Source: Marsupella aquatica
Taxonomy: Eukaryota > Marchantiophyta
Length of the DNA stretch: 64,000 bases
NCBI GenBank assembly: GCA_973895155.1
Contig: OZ316891.1
Span: 18,848,001 to 18,912,000 of the forward strand
Direction of reading: 5' to 3'
The position numbers were made by a program, and so were the translations under genes. Positions within the stretch are counted from its first letter, which is position 1, and each line of letters opens with the position of its first letter. Below, piece by piece: positions 1 to 9,000 of this stretch. The notes beneath the pieces were generated by a model. It had not been told where the DNA came from and made no database searches. It saw only the letters and a program-made list of their open reading frames with translations.

Positions 1-154
1 GTTGATCGTGGCGGCATGGATGTTCAAATGCCCAATTTTGACTTCTAATTACGAGGTCCCGTTGCTAATCGACCTTAGCACGGTCGCTGTGATTTTTGCC
101 TGATTACTGCGTTGTTGGATGGGGATTGTGAAAAGTCATAGAATAAGGCTGAAA

Positions 155-325
155 ACTGTGCAGTATGGCCTTACACGGGGAAAAGGGCCTTACACGGGGG
201 AAAAGGGTACGGGCCATAATGAGGGGGCTGATTGGGGCAAAAAAGTTTGGAGGGGGCTGATCAAGTAAAGTTTCTCCTGGAGGGGGTCTATTGAGCATAT
301 CCCTCCGTATGGCCCTAAGGACTAG
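155..325. repeat. Small foldback with a 22-bp tandem duplication
   Basis: Two copies of a unit containing CCTTACACGGGG and AAAAGGG lie side by side at about 168-208. Just downstream GGGCCATAATGAGGG (about 211-227) is matched in inverted orientation by CCCTCCGTATGGCCC near 300-314. It looks like a short foldback or MITE remnant. No target duplication was found and no family is assigned. Confidence 0.35.
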
Positions 326-2740
326 GGTGGTACTTTTCTCGTCCGCGATTGGCAACAAGGTAATTGATATGTCCAGTACTCCAGTGTCCACATTTCGCTA
401 ACTACTTTTGGTTTAATAAGTGGAATATTTCATGGCAACCTACATTAGAATGTCCTCAAGACCTGGACTCAGGCTGCTCGAGCATGGGATAGACGTCCCG
501 TATCCCCTTTATTCCGTTTTTTGTTGTTAGCTGCTGGAGGTAACCGGGGGAGGTAGCTGAATCCGGAGAATTTTCCTTCTTCGAGACAACATATAATGTT
601 ATATCCTAAATTTCGTAAATAATTTCATATCCACGCACATGAGAACCCAAGGGTAAGGTTTATCCGTTTTGCAATCATTTTTAGAGCCATTTAAAAAATA
701 TTGATGGGCAATCTAGGAAAATTAAGTGTTATAGGCAAGTAAACACCTTGGAATATTTGTCAAATCTAGTTTATATAAAGGGTCTTGCCATGTTTCATCT
801 TTCTATTGGTCCACATGTGACCATGATTTGTGTACTTGCCGCAAGTGACCTAGTAAAAGCCTAGTAATGTGTGAAATCACACCTGCTCATATAAAATCCT
901 CATTCCCTCACTACTCTTCACTCCTCCTGCTGAAGAGTCTCACACCATAAAAGTGGAACACTTGCCAAATAAAAGGTTATACACTCACCACCTTTTGCGG
1001 AGCTCGAGCTCATTCCTAAAACTCTGAACTTTATAATGAGAGCTACTTGTAACCCATTGCTCTTTATAGGTGCATTGTGTGGCTTAAAGAGAATTAAAAG
1101 AGAATTACTCAAAATAGCATCTAAGATGAACTCCACCAATCCTCAATAGGTCAGAAACCCACCATGGAACGTGACTATGACAAATCCTGGTCATCATTCT
1201 GATGCCCACAGCCCCCTCTATTTATGCTCAAATGAATCATGGAACGCTACAGTAGATTTCTTTTGAGCTTTCTCCTTGGACATTCCCCATTTATTGGGGT
1301 TTGTTTCCTTTTTTATTCACTTTTCCACGGTATTGGGTATTTTATCTTATATTTTTTTTTATCCCTATATTTTTTTTTGGTTTTTTGTTTGTTTGGTAGT
1401 CTATCCCTATATTGGGTATCGTGTCTTTGGGATCACGTCTCCGGTTTATCTATTCTTGGGAATGTGATACATGTTTTGAGATGCACGAGACTACCAGATG
1501 AGAAAAGAGATACAGTGAACACTGGTCCCATGTGGACCAGTGGATACATTTGTGTTGACTGGACAACTAATCCATGTCCATGTAATCGAATCGTAATATC
1601 AACGATCATTTAGACTGAAAAATTGGCACGTGACTTTGTCCCGTTCCTTGAAAAAGCTGCTTTTACCGCTCAGCCCACAAGCACGTGTTTGAGCAGGCTC
1701 CAGGCATATCCAGGCATTATAGGCACCCTATCTCCTCAAAACCGGGCTCCAAAACTGAAACTAAAGCCGTCCTGTTAGGGGCATTATGGCCCACAATGGC
1801 CTGTTACCAAGGGGTTCCTATGTAATTAGTGTATATTAGATTTGCTACCGATTTCTTGTTGCTGTTCTTGTAAGAAAGCACTCTGTGTCCTATACTGCAG
1901 CATTTAGGGAAGGGCAGATCTTTACAGTGGCTTTACCCAAATTCTGCTCTCCTACACCCCTCTCTTAAAAGAAGCAAATGCATTGATTTAGAGCACCAAC
2001 ACAGCCTAGAGCAGAGCTATTCATTCATTCATTATAATACACAATCCCCCCTTTTTTACTTATCGTCTGCTTACAAAATGCTCTTTTGAAGGGAACTCAT
2101 TATGACCCTTGGATTTAAAACCTAAATATTCCTGTCCATGAGATCTGGTGAAAAAAGAATAATAGATGTCCTAACTTGGGGCACACATGCCCTTCCACGC
2201 ACACCTGCACTATGACACTAATATCCATAAAATGATTTTAATATCAAGATGAATGGAAATTGAATGTGAGTCAACAATTTGACATGTGGCTATAATGGGT
2301 AGGACAAGAAAATCTAAGTAGACCCCACATTACTTTTGGACACATGCTTGCCCCATTCACCTAAAGTAAACTTATAGAAAAGTAACAATACAAATTAGAG
2401 TTTTGAGTTGACAATACATTATTTATAAGAAGTGGAAGGAAGGCTATTGAGGGGAGAACTAAAGTTCTTACTTTTTCTATTCTCTCTATGAAGTATTTCT
2501 TTCAACTTACATTAACACTAAATCCTAAATTGTTTTTTGCAATAACCATATTGACCAAGTACACAATGACCCCAAACATAAATGGCCACAACAATGAAAG
2601 GGTCACAATGATAATTGATTGCAACAATGAAATAGTTGCAATAATAAGATGGCTGTAATGACAATTATTCAGCACACTGACAATTGGTTTATTTATATAC
2701 ATATACAAATTGAACATTATAAAAAGCCATCCTGCCTAAA
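326..2740. other. Non-coding stretch, no gene seen
   Basis: Only short, low-complexity open frames occur here. The longest, near 1239-1613, is driven by T-rich runs and encodes almost only Phe, Leu, Tyr and Ser. No splice-linked coding pattern, RNA gene or transposon end was recognised. Confidence 0.5.
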
Positions 2741-2749
2741 AGCTTCCAT

Positions 2750-3130
2750 GCAATCAACTTGACATCTTTTATCGCCTCAATGTCATTTTTTCTCCTTGAC
2801 ATCATTTTTCTCCTCAAAATCTTTTCTCTTCTCGGCATCTTTTATCACCTCAACATCTTGTATCACTTCAACATCTTTTTATCACCTCAACATCTTTTAT
2901 CACCTCAACAGCCTCAACCCACAACTGATTGACCCTATATGAGGGGGAAGTATCCAAGACCTTTTTGCACATGCATTCGGCTCACTTTTCTCCTCAAGCA
3001 TGCCAGTTTACTTCATGATTTCAGGAGAAAACCACTTTAAATGCTAATTATACATGCATTCCACTCACTTTTCTCCTCAAGTGTGCTGGTTTGCTTCATG
3101 ATTTCAAGAGAAAACCACTTTAAATGGTAA
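2750..3130 (+). repeat. CTCAACATC low-complexity tract and an 83-bp tandem duplication
   Basis: From about 2755 to 2925 the phrase TCACCTCAACATCTTTT recurs with small changes. From about 2969 to 3126 an 83-bp unit starting ATGCATTC and including CTCACTTTTCTCCTCAAG is present twice. A similar CTCAACATCTTTG tract occurs at 51.7-52.1 kb, so the motif is dispersed in this genome. Confidence 0.6.
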
Positions 3131-5080
3131 CTATGCGCAACCTGAGTATCTTTCAAAGGGCAGCTGTGGTTTAACGTGAGGTTTAATGAAGCAAGGATTT
3201 TTAAGGGCAACGGGATCTTTTGTTAGCAAAGAAAAACACTGTTTGCAAGTCACCACTGTAGTTCTGTATGCCTTTCATTTTTGACTGGCTTCTGGATTTC
3301 TAGGGCATTTCTAGGGCATCTCCAGGACCCCTAATAGCTACTGTAGCTAGTTAGCAAATTAAAAAGGCTAGGAGTCCAAATTCTAGTTTCAAGAAAAATT
3401 GACACATTCAAACCAAGTTGTGGATATATTTTGCTAGGCAGACTTTATAATTTTTTTCTAATGTACGATGAGGCAGGAGTCCTCACTTCTTTTTCTTCCC
3501 ACCCATCATTTGCAAATAAGTACAGGGTTTTTGAATTGTTTAGTAATAGACTCTTAGTTTTGGTGGAAGCCACCAAAATCCCTTCAGTGCGGCCCAAGAA
3601 AGATACCATTTGGGAAGGGGATTGTGATCACCTTGCAATTGCTCCTGCCAGACAGTGCAGACTTGCTCATTGCTGGGTCCTTTAGTGTAGCTGTCTACAC
3701 ATGCTCTAGGCCTTGGAAAACTTAGGTGGAGTAATCACAATAAATGCTATGGATTAGCATGATTAGAAGTTAATGGAATTTGGTTCTAGAATGTGTTTGC
3801 AAGATTGTTTAGTTTGCTTATTGGATTCGAGCTGTTAAGCTACATCAATTAGTATAGTTCGTTTTAATGCTAGACATGAAACTAGGGGAAAATGGCGTTC
3901 ATTCCTATATATGTGCAATTGAAAACATTGTGCAACCACAGCGTCCAATGCTTTTGACAGAAGCGGAAAGTCCGATTCGGAAGCAATCGATGCCATTTTC
4001 ATCAGAACGTGGAGCCTTGTACATAGTTCCTCTGAAAAGAAACATGCTTCGCGATGAAATTTCGAACCGGACAGTCTTAGAAGCACACTTCAAAGTACCT
4101 CTGGCCTGGTGGCATCCAGATTGCAAGTGACGGTGGTTCTCCTGATTAATGATCCCAAAAGAGTGATCGAAATCTTACTCTCCTTGATTGTCATGCGTTC
4201 ACTGCATGTCATTTACGATTAGTGCTTGTAAGAATTTGTTCCGAGTTCCTTGCTCCTTCATATACATGTACCAGCTACAGAGGATATTTGGACTCTCAGC
4301 GTCCGGGAGCTAAACTCCCAATAAACGATGACTTAAAAAAACTACTAAATAGGATTCTTGCTAAACATACGCGAGTCCTTATGATCCTCCTTGTCTGCCC
4401 AGTGAAAGGCATTTTGAAGCTTAAATGGTGTCAATTGAGTCGCTTAATTTCGAGAATTTATACGAAATAGAACATCTTGCTCTTTCCGATCAGACTGTCG
4501 CAATTCTGTAAGGGTCAAAAACAGTTGGAGTTCCATGTACTGTAAGTCTAAAAGTAATTGCCCAAGACTATGCTCTATAGGAACGCCATTGACATCAGAC
4601 AGCTTCGTTTGAGGAAAACTTGTCAGTGCATCGTGGAGCCTCGATGTCCCCAGACATATTGAAATTGAATCCACCCACTAATGCGCATATGTCAGTAATC
4701 TTGGTGTCCAGAGCTGCAAGACGAACCTAGACAGTTGCCCAGTTATGAGAGTTAACGTTCTTCTCACTTCTCCAGTAAAATGTGTGCACGAACTAATTTG
4801 TTCTTTTTTGTCCTTTCAATTCACGAGAGAACTTTCCTTGAAAATTTACTAAGAGAACTTTATTTCTCAAGATTCTCTTTTCGAATGTTAGATTCTTTGT
4901 TGATCTGCAACCGCGTTGGCCAGGAGCTTGACAGTGTTGAATATTGGAAGGACTATTTCTCCCTTTTTCGTGATGTGGTTTTATCTTTTTGCTGTTATAA
5001 TGCTTTGATCAAAATATCACTCGGATGTGTATCATAGAAGCAGTAGGCACCCTCGTTATGATCCATCCACAAGTGTGATG
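3131..5080. other. Non-coding stretch, no gene recognised
   Basis: Several open frames of 70-87 codons overlap on both strands near 3.8-5.0 kb. None has a recognisable domain or a plausible splice partner. The section next to 5.1 kb may be further LINE-derived DNA too eroded to identify. Confidence 0.4.
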
Positions 5081-5089
5081 AGTCGGGTC

Positions 5090-5640
5090 AGGACCTAATA
5101 TTCCTACTGGATCATGATCAATCTGCCAGCCTGGAAAGTGTTTTCTCCCAAAGTGTGAACCACTGAAACTTCTCGGATTCTGAGCAACTTCAATCCTCCG
5201 TGGAGACAGAACTCCCGGTAGAGCTCGTTGCCCGTGACTTGCGGAGACTGAACTTTTGAAGCTTTACTTCAATACAACCAGGCCAGAGATCTCCTGAGCA
5301 TTCTGCAGAGCTCCCCAGACTGTCTGTTGGAGATTAAAGTATTGCCAAGCTCACTGTAAACCTCTCATGGCGATGTAACCTTGAGAGAGCAAATGAGCTG
5401 AACACGATGCCATGCGCGCAATTCACTGCCCGAAATGGTATGGCCCGTCCCTCCCCTTTGATCATCATCCGCTTCCATCATGTTGAAATCCCCCAAAACA
5501 ATCCATCGGAATAATGAATCAATTCAGTTGAACAGCGTTCTCCATAATAGCGTTTTCCATAATTCCGTCCACTCACGTGCCAAGTTTGGTGCATAAATTC
5601 CGAGGAAACCCAATTTTCCCAAACCCCTATGTTGGAGGCA
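5090..5640 (-). pseudogene. LINE ORF2 endonuclease remnant
   Basis: Read on the minus strand from about 5615, the translation gives LGFLGIYAPNLAREWTELWK, then an in-frame stop, then RWIVLGDFNMMEADDDQRGG. IYAPN and GDFNM are hallmark motifs of the APE-type endonuclease of plant L1-class LINEs. The stop between them and the loss of clear frame after about 5366 show it is dead. The N-terminal end of this fragment lies next to a reverse-transcriptase fragment on the opposite strand. Assignment to a LINE is secure; the clade is inferred. Confidence 0.75.
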
Positions 5641-5699
5641 ACACTGAGCTGCCCGACTGCAGGGAAGGGCCCCTTCGGTCATCAAAGAAAGGGAGCAAT

Positions 5700-6085
5700 C
5701 TCTCTAGGGCTTTTAACTTCTGGATGTTTTTGGCATGGCCTCTGGCTTGTTTTGTGTATGGGAGAAAACCAAAGCTGCCTTCATCTCACCCCATCGTCTC
5801 CCCCTTGAATTCCGATGTCTACCCTGGAAATGGGAAGACAAGAGCACTGCCACCAAGCTTCTTGGGATCCTCTTTGCTCGTCGCATCTCGGAACAACAGA
5901 TGGTCCGCACCCTCTCTGAAAAGCTTGAATCTAGGCTTGACAAGGTACGCATGAACTCCGGATCCTTCATTGCCAGAGTTACACTGACGAATTCGAATTG
6001 GTTCTTTCGAGGAATTTCAATTGGTTTTTTCGAGGAATTTTTTTTAAAAAATGAGCAGCTTACAACCCTCTGCTGCGTACCTTAA
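5700..6085 (+). pseudogene. LINE reverse-transcriptase C-terminal remnant
   Basis: The plus-strand frame from about 5708 reads LLDVFGMASGLFCVWEKTKA, followed after about 15 residues by LPWKWEDKSTATKLLG and later an Arg/Lys-rich segment with ESRLDKVR. The ASGL-x4-WEKTK block and the LLG-x-F/L block match the region after the catalytic domain of plant LINE reverse transcriptases. The catalytic YADD box is not present in this fragment. The piece is truncated and in the opposite orientation to the endonuclease remnant immediately upstream. Confidence 0.65.
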
Positions 6086-7012
6086 GGGCTCTACAGAGGT
6101 GTAAAGAGAGTAAAGATCTGCTCCAAATGGAAAACCTAGATTTGAGCGAAGGAAACACTGACAGCTCTTGTAGCTATCTAAAATCCGAGAACCTGTCCAA
6201 AGATATCGAAAAACATAAACCGATATGAAATCCTAGGGACCCTCGAACTAATTCTGGATTATTGAAACTTTATTCTCTTACCGATCTATTGCCAGCCCCA
6301 TCCAAGATCGTCACTTGATTGGAAAGACAGATCATTCTGTAATGAGCTTTAATCCTCCTGTTCTCAAATAATATGGCATAGCCAAAGAAACAGCCTTCAG
6401 ATGGACTCCTTAAAATCCCAAGCAATCCCTTGCGAATTTCTAGCAAACTTCCATCTTATTTGAGTCTCGCTTCACAATAAATTCGATCTTCATTATTCTG
6501 TAGAGATTGACGGACCTTCATGACAGGCAACTGGAAAAGTACCGACACCGATACTTCTAGATGCCTAATCCGACTGCCATAGCCGAACAGCCTCCTTCCC
6601 ATTCGAGGAGTTGGAGAAGCACCTGTGAAAAGACGTGTAGTTTGGGTGTCTCGTCGTCAGAAAATCCGCTCATCCGACACAATAACAAAGCTACAGTTCA
6701 TTGCTACAGGCTCTGGCTGTGGGCAAGCGCGACCATTGTTGGAGAATCTTCATCCTGCGAGGAAGTATTCTGCAATCGCCAAATGCACCCAGGAAAGCCA
6801 GTTCTCTTGCTCGATCCCGTCCAACGGAGAATTCGAATGGCTGGGGGCATTGGGTGACAAACCGGCAGTAGCGCAAAGGGCCGCATGATCACATGCCAGT
6901 TGCCCCAAAGCTGGCGATAAGAAGCAGCAAGCAGAGACAACACGCCCAAGCGTGGCCCATTACTCCAAAAAGTGGGCGTCGCCATGATTGTGTCCCCAAC
7001 TGAAGTCCACAA
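6086..7012. other. Non-coding stretch, no gene recognised
   Basis: Overlapping open frames of up to 105 codons occur near 6.56-7.02 kb on both strands, with no domain or splice pattern. Nothing else was recognised. Confidence 0.4.
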
Positions 7013-7112
7013 GTTTCCCACGTCGAGATTTCTACTGTAGGTTTCCCACCTCGAGATTTCTACTGTAGGTTTCCCACCTCGAGATTTCTAATGTAGGTTT
7101 CCCACCTCGGGA
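7013..7112 (+). repeat. 28-bp tandem repeat, about 3.6 units
   Basis: Units begin at 7013, 7041, 7069 and 7097. Each has GTTTCCCACCTCGAGATTTC followed by TACTGTAG, with one or two substitutions; the last unit is partial and becomes CTCGGGAT. Confidence 0.85.
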
Positions 7113-7114
7113 TA

Positions 7115-8210
7115 TTACTCTGTATGGAGCGACACAAACTTCGTGCTCCCTCCATTCCTCGGAAGCCATTGTGAACATTGAGATGACAGTTTGTGGGAAA
7201 TTCATAAATTGGAAGCCCTTGGGTCCCACTTTTAGATGTTGCCCTCATGTCATTTTCCACTTGGGCGATTAAAGAGCATTTCTAGGAAGCCATTCGTTAA
7301 CATTGAGGTGATTGTGAAATTCATTTACTAGAAGCTTTTGGGTCCCACTTTTAGATGTTGCTCACCTGTCATGTTGCATTATTTAGATGATAAGAGAGAA
7401 TTTATAGGAAGCCATCGTCATTAGGTGTCTGCAGTGTGAGATTTATATTAGAAGCCCTTCTCCCACTTTTAGATGTTCCACATGTGTCAGTTTCCATTAG
7501 GTGCTAAAAGACAATTTCTAGGAAGCCATTCCTGCCGGGTTTGAAGTTACGGGCAAGTTGCCGAGTTGCCTGGCACATAAACTCATCATTCGCTGGACGA
7601 AAATGGCTCTATTTGCCGGATATTCCTGATTATTCCCCGGCCAAGACCCGGCCTCATCCTGGACCCCTGCAGCCCTACCCCTCCCTGGACCCGGCCCTGC
7701 CCTGCACCCGGCCTGGCCCCTCACCCCGCCCGGCCTCCTCCCCTTCCTCCCTGCCGGCCCGGGCGCGGGTGGGCCGGGCCAGGGCCGGGACTGTGCATAA
7801 GGGGGGAGACCGGGGGATGGGGGAGGGGGGTGAAGTGAGGAACTCAGGCCTGGACCGGGACGGTCCGGGTGTGACTTGCCAGTTGATGGCCTCTAAAGGC
7901 TCTCTTTGCCGGGCTAGTCCAAACCGGGCATTCATGGCATTGAGTGTGAATTTGATTTATTAGAAGCCCCTGGGTCCCACTTTTAGATGTGGTCCTCTTG
8001 TCATTTTCCATTTAGATGATATAAGACCCCGAAGAGAACATTTCTACTAAGCCATTCTTAGCATTGAGGAGTGTGGTGGTGTCAAATTCATTCTATAGTT
8101 TAGAAGCCTTGGGTCCCACTTTTAGATGAGGCCCTCCCATCATTTTCCATTTAGGTGATAAGAGACCACTGAGAATAGCTAAACATTCATTGAGTATTTA
8201 CTAGATGCCA
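7115..8210 (+). repeat. ~120-bp satellite, five to six degenerate units
   Basis: The phrase GGGTCCCACTTTTAGATG, preceded by GAAGCC and followed by a CATTTTCCATTTAG-like segment and CTAGGAAGCCATTC, recurs at about 7211, 7332, 7450, 7964 and 8102. Spacing is 115-138 bp once an insertion at 7532-7930 is removed. The units differ considerably, so this is an old array with no coding potential. Confidence 0.8.
7532..7930. mobile_element. GC-rich insertion interrupting the satellite
   Basis: A ~400-bp block of very high GC content sits exactly inside one satellite unit, between AAGCCATTC and ATGGCATTGAG. Its ends are short inverted repeats, TGCCGGGTTTG on the left and the complement TGCCCGGTTTG on the right. 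CATTC on each side is a possible 5-bp target duplication. The core has strong strand asymmetry of C over G, then G over C. It looks like a small non-autonomous DNA transposon, but the superfamily is not assigned. The 140-codon frame across it is a by-product of GC content. Confidence 0.5.
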
Positions 8211-8643
8211 CCATTTTCCAGCAACATGTAAACTCATTTTAACTATTCACAATTGAGAATAGCTAAACATGTAACCACTATGTAATCTCAAATGAAAGTT
8301 AAGTTTCAGGGCCTACAATCTACAGTAGAATGAAACTATAGACTGTGACTCTGAGGCATAACAGAAGTTGTGGGTGGAAAACAGGGATTGGGGGAGGGTG
8401 AAATTATGAAAATGATCCAACAAGCTTGCAGTCACCTCTATGTGCCTTGAAAGAACAAAACTTCTGGCTAAGAGAGTCACAAAGCTTCAAATTTGATTGA
8501 CCTCAACTTAGTAGACAGAAAAAATTTATGAACTACCAAATCCATAGTCCTTTATTAACCTGTTGCCATAAAGATTGGTCACATGCCATGACCATAATGT
8601 TGGAAATGAGCCTCCCTTGTAGCAAGTGTGGCTCAAGGGAGGG

Positions 8644-8780
8644 TGTTGGAAATGAGCCTCACTCAACTGACGAGGGATGCAGGCATCAAGGGCCTGTAGC
8701 TCAGTGGTAGAGCACTATGATGTACACTGGAGGTACTAGGTTCAATTCCTAACCGGTCCATGCTGTTGACAATTCCAGCA
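8644..8780 (+). repeat. TRIM LTR 1 (137 bp)
   Basis: It runs from TGTTGGAA to TTCCAGCA with imperfect terminal inverted repeats. It is followed at once by the primer-binding site at 8781-8793. It contains the tRNA-like segment at 8690-8760. Confidence 0.85.
8690..8760 (+). other. tRNA-like sequence inside the TRIM LTR
   Basis: The 71-base segment starts GGGCCTGTAGCTCAGTGGTA and ends ACCGGTCCA. A 7-bp acceptor pairing (GGGCCTG with CCGGTCC, five to six pairs including one wobble), a perfect D stem (GCTC/GAGC) and a T arm with TTCAATT loop are visible. The second LTR has a perfect CTAGG/CCTAG T stem. A-box-like TAGCTCAGTGG and B-box-like GGTTCAATTCC fit an internal RNA polymerase III promoter. 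The anticodon stem does not pair, so it is not called a functional tRNA. The same segment recurs in the minus-strand TRIM near 60.6 kb. Confidence 0.7.
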
Positions 8781-8793
8781 TGGTATCAGAGCC
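8781..8793 (+). other. TRIM primer-binding site
   Basis: TGGTATCAGAGCC directly abuts the LTR end CA. It matches the widely used plant retrotransposon primer site for initiator methionyl tRNA. Confidence 0.85.
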
Positions 8794-8838
8794 AAAGAAC
8801 AGGAGTTTCCCTTGTAGCAAGTGTGGCTCAAGGGAGGG

Positions 8839-8995
8839 TGTTGGAAATGAGCCTCACTCGAACTGATGAGGGATGCAGGCATCAAGGGCCTGTAGCTCAG
8901 TGGTAGATCACTATGATGTACACTGGAGGTCCTAGGTTCAATTCCTAGCCAATCGTTCAATTCCTAGCCGGTCCATGCTGTTGACAATTCCAGCA
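8839..8995 (+). repeat. TRIM LTR 2 (157 bp)
   Basis: It has the same ends as LTR 1. It is 20 bp longer because GTTCAATTCCTAGCC is partly duplicated within the T arm of its tRNA-like segment. The flank is the CATAA target duplication. Confidence 0.85.
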
Positions 8996-9000
8996 CATAA

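Larger units (their letters stand above)
8598..8995 (+). mobile_element. Tandem TRIM (miniature LTR retrotransposon) array
   Basis: The order is LTR remnant, internal segment, full LTR, internal segment, full LTR. LTRs start TGTTGGAAATGAGCC and end TTCCAGCA. The junction after the first full LTR is TGGTATCAGAGCC, the canonical primer-binding site complementary to initiator methionyl tRNA. A purine-rich CAAGGGAGGG tract precedes each following LTR. The five bases CATAA occur at 8593-8597 and again at 8996-9000, a perfect 5-bp target duplication for the whole array. The first LTR is cut down to about 16 bases. No coding capacity is present, as usual for TRIMs. Confidence 0.9.

Noticed and set aside
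1239-1613. 124-codon plus-strand frame
   Set aside because: It is carried by T-rich runs, is composed mainly of Phe, Leu, Tyr and Ser, and has an overlapping frame of the same kind.
7541-7963. 140-codon Pro-rich frame in the GC-rich insert
   Set aside because: High GC removes stop codons; a similar frame exists on the other strand and there is no domain.
8690-8760. A genuine tRNA gene
   Set aside because: It is repeated inside LTRs, its anticodon stem does not pair, and it is explained as part of the TRIM.
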